Source of the DNA: Ignavibacteriales bacterium
Lineage (GTDB): Bacteria > Bacteroidota > Ignavibacteria > UBA10030
NCBI GenBank assembly: GCA_016192345.1
Contig: JACPUH010000042.1
Span: forward strand, 1-40,438
Direction: 5' to 3'
DNA: 40,438 nt
Below the pieces are notes generated by a model. That model saw only the letters and a list, made by a program, of their open reading frames with translations. It searched no databases and was not told the DNA's origin. This document shows positions 9,180 through 18,241 of this stretch, one piece after another (position 1 is the first letter of the stretch; every line of letters starts with the position of its first letter). Both the position numbers and the translations under genes were made by a program.

Positions 9180-10207
9180 GGTTTCGCCGATTGTTGTGCT
9201 GCTTGTTCCGCCTCCGAGATATGGAGATGGTCCTTGAGGAAGTAGTACAGACCGACCGCGGTGGTGACGATATATCCAACCTCATGGGTAACGACCGAGT
9301 AACTGAGTGCCATCACTGAATCAACACCGTACAATTGTACAAGCGCAACAGTGAGGAATGAATGGTAAGTACCCATGGCCCCGGGCGCCGGCAGGATGAA
9401 CGCAATAGTGGAGGCCGTTAAGAGAATGATGGCGGCGTCGAATCCGAGGTTAAGCAGAATGGGGTCGCGAAAGGCAAGGAACGCCATATAGAGCGACACC
9501 GCATACATGAACCACATGAAGAAGCTGAGAAGAAGGATCGGAAGAAACGTGTCGGACATGCGGGCGATCTTGAACCCGCTCAAGAATCCTTCGATGGAAC
9601 GTTCGTACTTCTCGCGGAAACCGCGGGGGACGATCGGTTGCACGAATTTAAGAATCATGAAGATCGTCTCCCCCTTGAAAAAAAGAAGGATTAACACAAG
9701 AAAGGATGCGATGGACCCAAACAATAATAACGGTCTCACCACATCCGTATTTTCGACGAACGGCAATAACACGGCAGGATAGAAATAGACAACTCCGCAG
9801 ATCATCAGGGCAAATATCAGCAAATCGAGAATTCGCTCGACGACCACTGTCCCGAGAACGGAGGTGATCGCCATGCGCTCAGACCTACCGAGGCCATAGC
9901 ACCGCACCAACTCCCCAAGCCGGGGCAAGACGTTGTTCATCATTTGTCCGATCATCACTGCGGAAAATAAATTACGGTGGGATATCCCCCGTTTTACGGG
10001 TCTCAACAAATAGCTCCACCTGACTCCCCGGACATAGTGGCTCAGAAGTCCTACCGGAACTAACAACACCACCCAAACATATTGCACCTGTGTGAGGGAC
10101 TCCCACAAATCGGAAAACTTCGTGTCCTTGAACGCGAGATATAAAAACACCCCGGCCACAAGGAAGCTGATGAGTGCCTGAAGTATCTTCTTGATTCGTC
10201 GTGGCAT
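9176..10207 (-). CDS. Lysylphosphatidylglycerol synthase TM-domain (AglD/flippase-like) membrane protein
   Basis: The 343-residue protein consists of about eight transmembrane helices of the LPG_synthase_TM family (Pfam PF03706, UPF0104). Recognisable blocks are SHYVRGVRWSYLLRPV, FSAVMIGQMMNNVLPRLGELVRC with the conserved N-x-x-L-P-x-R-x-G-E-L-x-R pattern, and AFILPAPGAMGTYHSF. Known members include the flippase part of MprF and archaeal AglD; stand-alone members often occur with lipid-linked sugar genes. It has no C-terminal aminoacyltransferase domain, so it is not a lysyl-PG synthase. It lies 16 nt after lolA and overlaps the two-domain oxidoreductase by 4 nt, which suggests handling of a lipid-linked compound. 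There is no clear Shine-Dalgarno sequence at the ATG. Confidence 0.86.
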   Translation of the reverse strand: MPRRIKKILQALISFLVAGVFLYLAFKDTKFSDLWESLTQVQYVWVVLLVPVGLLSHYVRGVRWSYLLRPVKRGISHRNLFSAVMIGQMMNNVLPRLGELVRCYGLGRSERMAITSVLGTVVVERILDLLIFALMICGVVYFYPAVLLPFVENTDVVRPLLLFGSIASFLVLILLFFKGETIFMILKFVQPIVPRGFREKYERSIEGFLSGFKIARMSDTFLPILLLSFFMWFMYAVSLYMAFLAFRDPILLNLGFDAAIILLTASTIAFILPAPGAMGTYHSFLTVALVQLYGVDSVMALSYSVVTHEVGYIVTTAVGLYYFLKDHLHISEAEQAAQQSAKP

Positions 10208-10223
10208 TTGGACGTGGGGGTCG

Positions 10224-10862
10224 TTAGCGAAGGTCTACGACTTCGGTTCCGGAAGGAGGGGAGAAGGTAAATGCCGACTCTTTGACGTTGGTGTTCAGTT
10301 TGACATCCTGCACCGTATAGACGGTCTGTGTATCGTTGACATCGACCAGCTCGACCTTGCGCACCACCCAGGTTCCCTCCTCCACCCAAACCTTCATCGA
10401 CTTGACAAAGGATTGATCGTCCTTTGGCAGGAGGCGCAGGACGACCAGGGAGCCGCCGTCCGCCTGTTCCCTCCCAAGGATCGAGGTATAGTAATTGGAA
10501 GGAAGGTTCAGAAGGAAATGTTCCGGGGAGAGAGAGTTCTGGTTTTCCTTGTAACGGTCAACGATCACCTGCTTGTTCATCGGCGAATAGGACCACACCG
10601 TGGTCCCGTCCGTCACCAGTGTCTGGTGTTCCGACTCGATCCGATACCGGTTCGGTTTCTTCATCACCAGGGTGCCGCTGAAATTCTGCTCGATCTTGGA
10701 GTATCCGAACTTGACGTGCTGGGAAAACCTGGCCGTGGCATCCTCGATCGTTTCATACCGGTGCTGGATCCTCTCCGTCACGTCCTTCACATCCAGCGGC
10801 TGCGCAAGCGCACCGCCGGTCAACCCAAAAGCCAACACGACAAGGCCAATCCTCCTCATCAT
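10224..10862 (-). CDS. lolA: Outer membrane lipoprotein carrier protein LolA
   Basis: The 212-residue periplasmic protein carries lipoproteins from the inner to the outer membrane. It has a signal peptide cut after GGALAQ (about residue 21), then the LolA half-barrel fold (Pfam PF03548): ARFSQHVKFG, FSGTLVMKKPNRYRIES, the LVTDGTTVWSYSPMNKQV strand pair and the LRLLPKDDQS / VELVDVNDTQT strands. ATG 10862 overlaps the ftsK stop as ATGA, with AAGGA 4 nt upstream; a second ATG follows at once. The ftsK-lolA pairing is conserved in many bacteria and supports the assignment. Presence of LolA, together with the lipoproteins in this window, shows a diderm envelope. Confidence 0.93.
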   Translation of the reverse strand: MMRRIGLVVLAFGLTGGALAQPLDVKDVTERIQHRYETIEDATARFSQHVKFGYSKIEQNFSGTLVMKKPNRYRIESEHQTLVTDGTTVWSYSPMNKQVIVDRYKENQNSLSPEHFLLNLPSNYYTSILGREQADGGSLVVLRLLPKDDQSFVKSMKVWVEEGTWVVRKVELVDVNDTQTVYTVQDVKLNTNVKESAFTFSPPSGTEVVDLR

Positions 10863-13321
10863 ATATTCCTTAAGATAGTTTCCAGTTCCGCGTCAGTTTC
10901 GACAAGGACCTCTCGCGCCTTGCTGCCATCGAAGGGACCGACGATCCCGGCCGACTCGAGCTCGTCCACCAGCCGCGCCGCGCGCGAGTACCCCACCTTT
11001 AAACGCCTCTGCAGCAACGACACCGATCCCTGCTGATGACGGACGACGATCTTTGCCGCCTCTTCAAACAACTCATCCCGTGAGCCATCCCCGCCGACGG
11101 CGCCGGCCTTCTTCTTCTCGAAGGCCGAAGGGAGCTTGTACGGATTACTGTACCCCTTTTGCTTCGCAATATGGTTCGTAAGCCGCTCGACTTCCTCCGT
11201 CGAAATAAACGCATTCTGAATCCGGACGGGCTTCGGGCTCCCCGGGGGAAAATAGAGCAGGTCACCATTCCCCAGCAACTGCTCCGCGCCGTTCATATCG
11301 AGGATGGTGCGTGAGTCGATCTTTGTCGCGACCTGGTACGCCACCCGCGCGGGGAAGTTCGCCTTGATCACCCCCGTGATGACATCGACGGAGGGCCGTT
11401 GAGTGGCCAGGACCAGATGGATGCCGACGGCCCGCGCCAGCTGGGCGAGGCGTGCAATCGGTTCCTCCACTTCCTTCGCGGCGGTGATCATCAGATCTGC
11501 CAACTCATCGATGATGATGACGAGATACGGGAGCTTGCGATGCTTGATCGTTTCCGTATCGTGCAACCGCCCGCCTTTCACTTTCTCATTATAGTCGGCG
11601 ATATTCCGGACACCCGCGGCGGCCAGCCGATCATACCGCTTCTCCATCTCGATCTCAACACTTTTCAAGACCATCACGGAATTCGTGGGCGTTGTGATGA
11701 TCTCCTCGTCCAGGTCCGGCGACACGGCAAGGAAATGTTTCCTGAGCTTTGAATAGAGGGAGAGTTCGATCTTCTTGGGATCGATGATGATGAACTTGAC
11801 GTCCGACGGGTGCAGCCGGTAAATCAGGCTCGCAAGGATGGTGTTGATACCAACGCTCTTCCCCGATCCGGTCGATCCCGCGATCAGGAGATGGGGCATC
11901 TTGGCGAGATCGTCGATGAACACCTCACCGGTAATGGTCTTGCCCATCGCCAGCGGAAGGAATCCCTTGCTGTCCCGGAACTTCGCCGAGTTGATAACGC
12001 CGCGGATCGTCACGAGCGCCGGGTTGTGGTTCGGGATCTCGACACCGACCGTCCCCTTGCCGGGGATCGGGGCAATAATCCTGATCCCCTTTGCCTTCAA
12101 GGCAAGCGCGATATCGTCCTGGAGATTTTCAATACGGCTGATTTTCACCCCCGTCGCCGGTACGATCTCGTACAGGGTGACAACGGGGCCGGGTGTGACG
12201 GAGACGCTTTCAATATCGACCCCGAAGTCGGCCAGCTTGGAACGGAGGAGCTCCGCGTTCCCCTTGAGTTCTTCCTCGTCGACCTCTTCGCTCGCGCGGG
12301 CGACATCCAGCAGCTCGACGGAGGGGAAGACGTAATCGATTTCTTCCTCGACATCCTCCACCCCCTGCCGTTCGTCGAAGTTCACTTCATCCTCCTCCAC
12401 TCTTTCGAGGATCTCCAGCGGCAGATCATCCTCGCCGGAAGGGGACGGCAGAGCGGATTCAGGCTCATCGGCCGCTCCGGGTACCGGAACCGGAGAATCC
12501 TGTCGCGGAGGTTCAGACCGCTGCAATGGCTTCCGGGCCGTGACGGTCGGGGCCGGGGCTTCCTCCGCACCCCGCTTGATCTGTACGGGGCGCGGGGCGA
12601 CCTTTCGTTCTTCCATCCGTTTCGCCTCGGCGGCGATCCTGGCTGCTTCTCGCTTCTCCTCGATCCAGATCCTGAAATTCCTGAACCACTCCTGAAGTCT
12701 TTCGTACGTTTGCTGGATGTCGAGATCCACCAGCAGTGTCAAAACCACACCGAGGAGGCCCAGGATCAGGAGAAAGCTGCCGGTGAGCCCGATCAGTTTG
12801 TACAGAGCATTGGAAGCGAACTCGCCGACCACCCCGCTCCATTCCACCGCGAGGAAAGGTTCATCGCCGAGCATCCGGACCGACCCCATCAGGGCGGAAA
12901 AGAGCAGGGCGATGGCCAAGACATAATTGGTTGCCAGCATCAACCGGTGAAGTTCTTTACGGCGGAGGGCAAACCATGACCATGCAAGCCCGAGGAACGG
13001 AAGCACGATCACGGCATAGCCGATGGTGGAGTTGATAAGCCAGTTGGAGAGAACGGCGCCCAGCAGACCGAGCAAATTCTGGGTCCGGTCCGCCTGTGCC
13101 TGGAGCGATTCATCCGGCGTCATCACCTTCCACAGATCCCAGACACTGATGTCGCCATTGGCCTGGTCGGCGGAAGAATACGATGCAACGCTCAGGAGCA
13201 CCATGAACGAGAAAAGGATCCCAAGGAACGCGTAGACCTGGCGTCGACGCTGGGGACTTTTCTTTTTAGGAGACTCCTTTGGTTGTGGTTCCGGCATACG
13301 GCTCCCGCGTTGGTGGGACAT
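10859..13321 (-). CDS. ftsK: DNA translocase FtsK
   Basis: The 820-residue protein couples chromosome segregation and dimer resolution to cell division. Its order is: four or so transmembrane helices (about 30-200), a charged, proline-rich linker (210-340), the alpha/beta motor with Walker A GSTGSGKS at 482-489 and Walker B IIIDEL ending at 607, and a C-terminal gamma winged helix (about 755-815, with SVSLLQRRLKVGYSRAARLVDELE) that reads KOPS DNA sites and activates XerD. ATG 13321 shares its A with the comB stop codon (TAATG). An in-frame ATG at 13297 has a better GGGAG site and would remove eight residues, so the exact start is uncertain. The linker is short compared with E. coli FtsK. Confidence 0.96.
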   Translation of the reverse strand: MSHQRGSRMPEPQPKESPKKKSPQRRRQVYAFLGILFSFMVLLSVASYSSADQANGDISVWDLWKVMTPDESLQAQADRTQNLLGLLGAVLSNWLINSTIGYAVIVLPFLGLAWSWFALRRKELHRLMLATNYVLAIALLFSALMGSVRMLGDEPFLAVEWSGVVGEFASNALYKLIGLTGSFLLILGLLGVVLTLLVDLDIQQTYERLQEWFRNFRIWIEEKREAARIAAEAKRMEERKVAPRPVQIKRGAEEAPAPTVTARKPLQRSEPPRQDSPVPVPGAADEPESALPSPSGEDDLPLEILERVEEDEVNFDERQGVEDVEEEIDYVFPSVELLDVARASEEVDEEELKGNAELLRSKLADFGVDIESVSVTPGPVVTLYEIVPATGVKISRIENLQDDIALALKAKGIRIIAPIPGKGTVGVEIPNHNPALVTIRGVINSAKFRDSKGFLPLAMGKTITGEVFIDDLAKMPHLLIAGSTGSGKSVGINTILASLIYRLHPSDVKFIIIDPKKIELSLYSKLRKHFLAVSPDLDEEIITTPTNSVMVLKSVEIEMEKRYDRLAAAGVRNIADYNEKVKGGRLHDTETIKHRKLPYLVIIIDELADLMITAAKEVEEPIARLAQLARAVGIHLVLATQRPSVDVITGVIKANFPARVAYQVATKIDSRTILDMNGAEQLLGNGDLLYFPPGSPKPVRIQNAFISTEEVERLTNHIAKQKGYSNPYKLPSAFEKKKAGAVGGDGSRDELFEEAAKIVVRHQQGSVSLLQRRLKVGYSRAARLVDELESAGIVGPFDGSKAREVLVETDAELETILRNI

Positions 13322-14109
13322 TACGCGCTGAGTTTCGTCGGGGGAAGGGGTTCATTCTCGTTCGAACGAGCTTCTTCCTTCCGAAGCTTGATCACATTCC
13401 CGGTGAGTGTGGGAAGAACCGGGACGGAATCGACCGCCGAGCAAATGGCAAGGTCTCCGGCAAATCCGATCTCACCGAGATACTTCCCATGCTCCGAGTT
13501 CTTCAGCATCTTCACGATCGACCGGCCGTAGGTCTTGAACAACGCCTGGGCGGCCAGCGATGAATCGGTCAATTCCACGCTCAACGATTTGTCCTGCACC
13601 AGTTTTTGCACCATCATACCTGCGCACACGGCGTCCTCCAGGCTGAAATTGCTGAAGGAGTTGGCCCTGCCGGCACAGAGGATGACGAAGTCCACGCTGA
13701 TTTCCTTCATGAAATCGACCGTGCGTGCAAGGTTGACGAACGAGCCGACCGCGAGGTTCTTGGCAAAGCGGCTCTTATACATGGCAACCGACCCGTTCGT
13801 GGTGCAGAAAATAATCGATTTTCCTTTGACCGTCGCCTCGTTGTACTCGAGCGGCGAGTTGCCAAGATTGAACCCCTGGATGGTCTTGCCGTTCCGTTCT
13901 CCCCCACGCAGGGTGACATCCCCGAACAAACTCCCCGAGATCTTGACGGCATTCTCGATGCTCTCCACGGGAATGATCTCCCGGGCCCCGTTGCTCAGCG
14001 CGACAGCAATGGTGGTGCTCGACCTGAGAACATCGATCACGATCACGTTCTTATCCCGTAATTCCAGCTCATCCAGTTCAAATGGAGTAAAACACAAGTC
14101 GATTTTCAT
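13321..14109 (-). CDS. comB: 2-phosphosulfolactate phosphatase family protein
   Basis: The 262-residue protein matches the ComB family (Pfam PF04029), magnesium-dependent phosphatases that convert 2-phosphosulfolactate to sulfolactate in coenzyme M synthesis. Diagnostic blocks are VIDVLRSSTT near residue 24, GGERNGKTIQGFNLGNSPLEY near 68-88, CTTNGS near 102, and the C-terminal ED-x-V-C-A-G and S-E-H-G-K-Y-L-x-x-x-G-F-x-x-D blocks. Most bacteria with this gene do not make coenzyme M, so the true substrate here may differ; no comA or comC was seen in the window. It lies 14 nt after gcvT and overlaps ftsK by one base. Confidence 0.88.
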   Translation of the reverse strand: MKIDLCFTPFELDELELRDKNVIVIDVLRSSTTIAVALSNGAREIIPVESIENAVKISGSLFGDVTLRGGERNGKTIQGFNLGNSPLEYNEATVKGKSIIFCTTNGSVAMYKSRFAKNLAVGSFVNLARTVDFMKEISVDFVILCAGRANSFSNFSLEDAVCAGMMVQKLVQDKSLSVELTDSSLAAQALFKTYGRSIVKMLKNSEHGKYLGEIGFAGDLAICSAVDSVPVLPTLTGNVIKLRKEEARSNENEPLPPTKLSA

Positions 14110-14123
14110 GGAATACGTTTCCC

Positions 14124-15215
14124 CTAGGAACCTTTCTGGTAAAATGGAAGCTTCACGACGGAAGCAGGAACGGACTTGCCTCGGATGCTGATACCGATCT
14201 CCGCTCCGGTGGAAGCATGATCCGATGGTACGTAGCCCATCCCGATCGCACGTTCAAGCGAAGGCGAGAATGTCCCGCTGGTGACCAGTCCAAGGCCCTT
14301 TCCCCCTGCCACAAGCTCATACCCATGCCGGGCGACGGCCTTTTCCGAAAGCATAAATCCGACAAGTTTCCGCTTCAATCCCTCCTCTTTCGCTTTCATC
14401 ATCGCCGACCTTCCGATAAAATCCCCCTTGTTCAGTTTGGTAATCCACCCAAGACCCGCCTCGAGCGGATGCGTCGTTTGGTCGATATCGTTGCCGTAGA
14501 GACAAAAGCCCATCTCCAGGCGGAGCGTATCCCGCGCTCCGAGTCCGACCGGTTTGATCCCAAACTCCGTCCCTGCTTGAAACAATGCCTCCCAGACCTT
14601 CACGCCTGTCCGGGGATCCGAATCGAAATAGAGTTCAAACCCGACCTCACCGGTGTACCCCGTGCGGGAGAGCAACATCTCGACTCCTGCAATGGTCCCC
14701 TTTCCAAAGTGATAGTACTCTATTGCCGAAAGATCCACCGTAGTGAGTTTCTGCAATGTTGCGATGGAGTGAGGTCCCTGGACCGCGAGGAGCGAAAACG
14801 CATCGCTCCGGTCGATCAACTTCACGTCCCCCTCCAGATGTGAATGCAGCCAAGTAAAGTCCTTCGCGATGTTCGACGCGTTGACGACGAGCATGTAGGA
14901 ATCGCCGCGATGGTATACCAGCAAGTCGTCCACGATGCCGCCGTTCTCGTAGCACATCGCGGAGTACTGCACGCGTCCTTCCGTCAGCTTCGCGACATCG
15001 TTCACGGTGACTTTTTGGAGAAATGCCAGAGCATCCTTTCCCTGTACGATGAACTCGCCCATGTGAGAGACATCGAAGACACCAACATTGTTTCGAACAG
15101 CGAGATGCTCATCGATAATCCCACTGTACTGCACCGGCATCTCGAAACCGGCAAAATCCACCAGCTTGGCCCCGAGGCCTGCATGGATTTCGTAGAATGG
15201 CGTTCGCTTGATCAT
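14124..15215 (-). CDS. gcvT: Glycine cleavage system aminomethyltransferase (T protein)
   Basis: The 363-residue T protein takes the aminomethyl group from lipoylated H protein, releasing ammonia and forming methylene-tetrahydrofolate. Family features are complete: GFEMPVQY and VFDVSHMGE near the N-terminus, the [11 protein letters not shown] block with the catalytic Asp96, [27 protein letters not shown], and the C-terminal G-T-F-S-P-S-L barrel. The ATG at 15215 overlaps the transaldolase stop as ATGA. The other glycine cleavage genes (gcvP, gcvH) are not in the window, so here gcvT travels alone with transaldolase and rng. Confidence 0.96.
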   Translation of the reverse strand: MIKRTPFYEIHAGLGAKLVDFAGFEMPVQYSGIIDEHLAVRNNVGVFDVSHMGEFIVQGKDALAFLQKVTVNDVAKLTEGRVQYSAMCYENGGIVDDLLVYHRGDSYMLVVNASNIAKDFTWLHSHLEGDVKLIDRSDAFSLLAVQGPHSIATLQKLTTVDLSAIEYYHFGKGTIAGVEMLLSRTGYTGEVGFELYFDSDPRTGVKVWEALFQAGTEFGIKPVGLGARDTLRLEMGFCLYGNDIDQTTHPLEAGLGWITKLNKGDFIGRSAMMKAKEEGLKRKLVGFMLSEKAVARHGYELVAGGKGLGLVTSGTFSPSLERAIGMGYVPSDHASTGAEIGISIRGKSVPASVVKLPFYQKGS

Positions 15216-15865
15216 GATTTGCTTCCCTGGCTCTTGTGCCAGTCGGCCAGGAACTTCTCAAGACCGATATCCGTCAGGGGATGCTTAATGAGCTGGTCGA
15301 TCACCTTGAAGGGCATCGTGCAGATGTGTGCCCCGATCATGGCCGCTTCGACGACGTGCAGAGGATGGCGAACACTCGCAACCAGCACCTCGGTTTCAAA
15401 AGCGTAATTCCGGTAGATCGTCACGATCTGCCGGATCAGATCCATGCCGTTGTGGCTGATGTCATCCAGCCTGCCGATAAACGGACTGATAAACGAAGCG
15501 CCGGCTTTTGCCGCCAGCAAGGCCTGGTTCGGGGAGAAACAGAGCGTGACGTTTGTCCGAATCCCCTCCTCTTTCAGCGCCTTCACCGCCTTCAGTCCCT
15601 CCTTGATCAACGGGACTTTCACGACGATGTTCTTATGGATTTTCGCGAGATCCCGTCCCTCCTTCATGATCCCATCGAAATCGGTGGAGACAACCTCGGC
15701 ACTGATGGGTCCATCCACAATGGCACAAATCTCATCGAGGAGTTTCCGGAAATCCTTCCCTTCTTTCGCAACCAGGCTCGGGTTGGTGGTTACGCCGTCC
15801 AGAACCCCCATTTGTGCCGCTTCCTTGATTTCCCCAATGTTGGCTGTATCGATAAAAAACTTCAT
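15212..15865 (-). CDS. fsa: Transaldolase / fructose-6-phosphate aldolase-like enzyme
   Basis: The 217-residue TIM-barrel enzyme belongs to the short transaldolase group (TIGR00875), which either transfers dihydroxyacetone units in the pentose phosphate pathway or splits fructose 6-phosphate. Visible are [14 protein letters not shown] with Asp6, [12 protein letters not shown], the Schiff-base Lys83 in NIVVKVPLI, and ATLCFS-like [31 protein letters not shown]. Length is typical. It lies 16 nt after rng and overlaps gcvT by 4 nt. Sequence alone does not separate transaldolase from aldolase activity; in most bacteria of this type transaldolase is the likelier role. Confidence 0.93.
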   Translation of the reverse strand: MKFFIDTANIGEIKEAAQMGVLDGVTTNPSLVAKEGKDFRKLLDEICAIVDGPISAEVVSTDFDGIMKEGRDLAKIHKNIVVKVPLIKEGLKAVKALKEEGIRTNVTLCFSPNQALLAAKAGASFISPFIGRLDDISHNGMDLIRQIVTIYRNYAFETEVLVASVRHPLHVVEAAMIGAHICTMPFKVIDQLIKHPLTDIGLEKFLADWHKSQGSKS

Positions 15866-15881
15866 AGGGACTATCCTTCAT

Positions 15882-17516
15882 TTACAGTTTATATTGATCC
15901 GTGATATCCTTGTCCTGTTTCACGGAAATGAAACGGAACTCGTCCATCGGAAGGGCCGGGTCCTGGACCAGCTTGATTCGGACAAAGAACTTGAACATGA
16001 TTTTGGTCAGGCGGCTGATGGCGCCGTGCGTCAGATAAATCGCAATGGCGGGATTGACCCGTAACTGCAGCCGGAACTCACGACTTTCCGATTTGAACCG
16101 CTTGATCCACCGCTCGATCTGGTTCAGCGTACTGGTCTTGGATTGCACCAACCCGGTGCCGCCGCAGGTGGGACAGGTATCGCTGAAGCTCATCTGAACG
16201 TTCTGGCGGATGCGCTGGCGGGTGATCTGCATAAGGCCGAACTCCGTCAACGGGAGGACCGTCACCTTCGCCCGCTCCTTCCGCAACTCCTTCTTCATCT
16301 CGTCGTACACCTTTTTCCTGTTCTTCTCGTCGTCCAGGTCAATGAAATCGATGACGATAATGCCGCCGATATCCCGCAACCGGAGTTGCCGGCAGATCTC
16401 CCGCGAGGCTTCCAGGTCTGTCCGAAGGGAGTTCAATTCCTGTTCGCGCTTCGCCGCATAGCGGCCGCTGTTGACATCAATGACGGTCATCGCTTCCGTC
16501 TTCTCGATAATGATGTACCCCCCGCTCTTGAGCCATACCTTCTTGCTCATCAGCGCCTGGATGTCCTTCTCCACCCCGTAGCGATCGAAGATCGGCTCCT
16601 TGTCTTTATACGCTTCGACCCGGTCGAGCATATCGGGAGACATCCACTGGACGTACGCTTTGATCTCTTTAAACAATTTCCGGTCATCGACCACCACATG
16701 CTCCACCTTGTCCCCGAAGAGATCGCGAATCACGCTCGAGGTGGTCGTCATATCCTTGTACACCAGCGCCGGGGCTTTTTCGGTCTTCACTGCCTTTTCA
16801 ATGGTGCGCCAGACCCGGATCTGTTCCTCAAGGTCCTGCTTGATCAGGGCATCTTCCTTTCCTTCGGCGACCGTCCGGATGATGGCTCCAAATCCCGGTG
16901 GCAGGATGGAACGAACGACTTTCCGCAACCGTCGTTTCTCCTTGTAATCGACCAGCTTCTTGGACACACCGATTTTGCCGTCAAACGGAAGGAGGACAAG
17001 GAACCGTCCGGGGAGGGAAATCTCCGATGTCACACGGACCCCTTTCTTGCCGACGGGTTCCTTGGTGATCTGGACGAGAATCTCCTGCCCTTTTTCGAGA
17101 TTGATATCGGGGGCACGGCGTTCCGCGCGGTCCCGCCCACCATTCGACGGAGCCCCTTTTCGTCTCTCCACGTCCGTGGTTGCCGCCCCACCGGCCTGGC
17201 TGGTCGCATGGGAGCCTTGGGACGAAGGATCGGGGGAGTCCTCATCTTCGTCGTCCTCCTCGTCAAACAGCGCGTTGTACTCCGAGAGAGATGAACCGAT
17301 GTCGGAAAAATGAAGGAAGGCGTCCTGTTGCAGGCCTACATCGATGAAGGCAGCGCGAATGCCGGGCATAACCTTGGCAACTTTGCCAAAGTAGATGTCC
17401 CCCACCATGCGCTCCTTCCCGGGGGTTTCCACAAACAACTCGGCAAGCTTGCCGTCTTCAAGAATGGCGATCCGATGCTCGTTCGCCGTTGAGTTGATGA
17501 TAATATCTTTTTTCAT
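15882..17516 (-). CDS. rng: Ribonuclease E/G family endoribonuclease
   Basis: The 544-residue enzyme cuts single-stranded RNA in rRNA maturation and mRNA decay. The N-terminal S1 domain starts at about residue 36 (VGDIYFGKVAKVMPGIRAAFIDVG) and resumes at 139-170. Between them sits an insertion of about 55 residues that is acidic (EEDDEDEDSPD) and then Gly/Ala/Arg-rich. The catalytic core follows, with magnesium ligands in TVIDVNSGRY (Asp347) and GGIIVIDFIDLDD (Asp390), and the zinc-link CPTCGGTG at 448-455. It lacks the long RNase E degradosome arm, so it is RNase G-like. It heads the long minus-strand gene series; no clear promoter was found just upstream. Confidence 0.95.
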   Translation of the reverse strand: MKKDIIINSTANEHRIAILEDGKLAELFVETPGKERMVGDIYFGKVAKVMPGIRAAFIDVGLQQDAFLHFSDIGSSLSEYNALFDEEDDEDEDSPDPSSQGSHATSQAGGAATTDVERRKGAPSNGGRDRAERRAPDINLEKGQEILVQITKEPVGKKGVRVTSEISLPGRFLVLLPFDGKIGVSKKLVDYKEKRRLRKVVRSILPPGFGAIIRTVAEGKEDALIKQDLEEQIRVWRTIEKAVKTEKAPALVYKDMTTTSSVIRDLFGDKVEHVVVDDRKLFKEIKAYVQWMSPDMLDRVEAYKDKEPIFDRYGVEKDIQALMSKKVWLKSGGYIIIEKTEAMTVIDVNSGRYAAKREQELNSLRTDLEASREICRQLRLRDIGGIIVIDFIDLDDEKNRKKVYDEMKKELRKERAKVTVLPLTEFGLMQITRQRIRQNVQMSFSDTCPTCGGTGLVQSKTSTLNQIERWIKRFKSESREFRLQLRVNPAIAIYLTHGAISRLTKIMFKFFVRIKLVQDPALPMDEFRFISVKQDKDITDQYKL

Positions 17517-17851
17517 AGGGGCCGATGTCCCATCTCAGACTCCACACGATGGAAGGCGAACACATCGCTCCGGACGACCCAGGACATCCCCCTCGCGGCG
17601 TGCCGCCGGGGAAATACACTCGTTTGCGTGCATGTCCATATCGACCAAAGCGTGGCGCTTCCTGATTCCGACGGGATGCGCTGAACAGCACCCCGGGACG
17701 CGCAAGGCTGATGGTTGTGAAAAGAACTATGAGGGAAATGAGAACCATGGTAATTATGCTTCGTTTTTTGTTCGTCCCGATTCTTCGGGGAAACCGGCCA
17801 ACGAAGAGGGCCTTACAATCGTGCGCCCAAACGGTGCGCCGAAAATACAAA
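17517..17851. other. Spacer between SRP RNA and rng
   Basis: No gene is assigned. On the minus strand the sequence just after the SRP RNA is T-rich (TTTGTATTTT), which together with the closing stem of the RNA could end its transcription. A minus-strand open frame with a hydrophobic N-terminus begins at ATG 17748 and runs 58 nt into rng, but it has a weak ribosome binding site and no recognisable homology. The rng promoter presumably lies here but was not identified. Confidence 0.4.
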
Positions 17852-17953
17852 GAGGTCAAGCGACCCTGCGTCACACGAGACTCTTTGCCGACCGTTGCTT
17901 CCTTCCGGACCTGGCGGGGTTGAGCAACGCCTTGTTGCGCAGGACTTGACCTC
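17852..17953 (-). ncRNA. ffs: Small bacterial signal recognition particle RNA (4.5S type)
   Basis: The minus strand carries the near-invariant SRP apical domain, CAGGTCCGGAAGGAAGCA, including the GGAA tetraloop and the asymmetric internal loop bound by Ffh. The RNA is bounded by complementary ends GAGGTCAAG and CTTGACCTC, which close the long hairpin and set the limits at 17953 (5') and 17852 (3'), giving about 102 nt. With Ffh it targets nascent membrane and secreted proteins to FtsY and SecYEG. No Alu domain is present. Ends are inferred from the pairing and may be off by a few bases. Confidence 0.93.
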
Positions 17954-18113
17954 AGATAACAGTAAAGAATTCAAACAAAAACTCCAATGATTCCATCGTG
18001 CGGTTCATCCGTCCCAGGGGGAGGGCGACGCCGTCCCCGGGAACCTTCGTGGAGGGGGGAGCTTGGAATTCCGCTGTGCTCCTTACCCATGAACCATAGT
18101 TCATATAGCTTCG

Positions 18114-18186
18114 TGGAGCTGAGGAGGATCGAACTCCCGACCTCTTCGTTGCGAACGAAGCGCTCTCCCAGCTGAGCTACAGCCCC
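18114..18186 (-). tRNA. tRNA-Ala (anticodon CGC)
   Basis: The 73-nt minus-strand gene folds as a standard cloverleaf: acceptor GGGGCTG with CAGCTCC, D arm AGCTCAGCTGGGAGAGC, anticodon stem CTTCG/CGAAG around the loop TTCGCAA giving anticodon CGC (reads GCG, alanine), variable AGGTC, and T arm GGGAG-TTCGATC-CTCCT. The discriminator base is A. The 3' CCA is not encoded (the next bases are CGA) and must be added by the CCA-adding enzyme. A Bacteroidota-type promoter lies 24 nt upstream. SRP RNA follows on the same strand, about 160 nt further. Confidence 0.97.
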
Positions 18187-18209
18187 TTGATGCGTCTGGC
18201 AACCCGTTT

Positions 18210-18241
18210 CAAAGGTAACGATAAAGTCGAAAAAACACAAC
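18210..18241 (-). promoter_or_regulatory. Bacteroidota-type promoter of tRNA-Ala
   Basis: On the minus strand, GTTG (18241-18238), a 20-nt spacer and TACCTTTG (18217-18210) fit the Bacteroidota sigma-A consensus TTTG-N19/21-TAnnTTTG; the -7 box is a perfect match. The predicted start is near 18204, about 18 nt before the mature tRNA 5' end. Confidence 0.7.

Noticed and set aside
14153..15407. Long plus-strand open frames opposite gcvT and transaldolase
   Set aside because: They are shadows in other frames of well-recognised genes.
17458..17748. Minus-strand open frame with hydrophobic N-terminus between SRP RNA and rng
   Set aside because: It has a weak ribosome site, unusual residue content and overlaps the start of rng by 58 nt; more likely chance than a gene.
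18045..18119. Direct repeat CTTCGTGGAG at the tRNA-Ala 3' end and 64 nt away, possible attachment sites
   Set aside because: Only 10 bp long, and no integrase or element lies between the copies.
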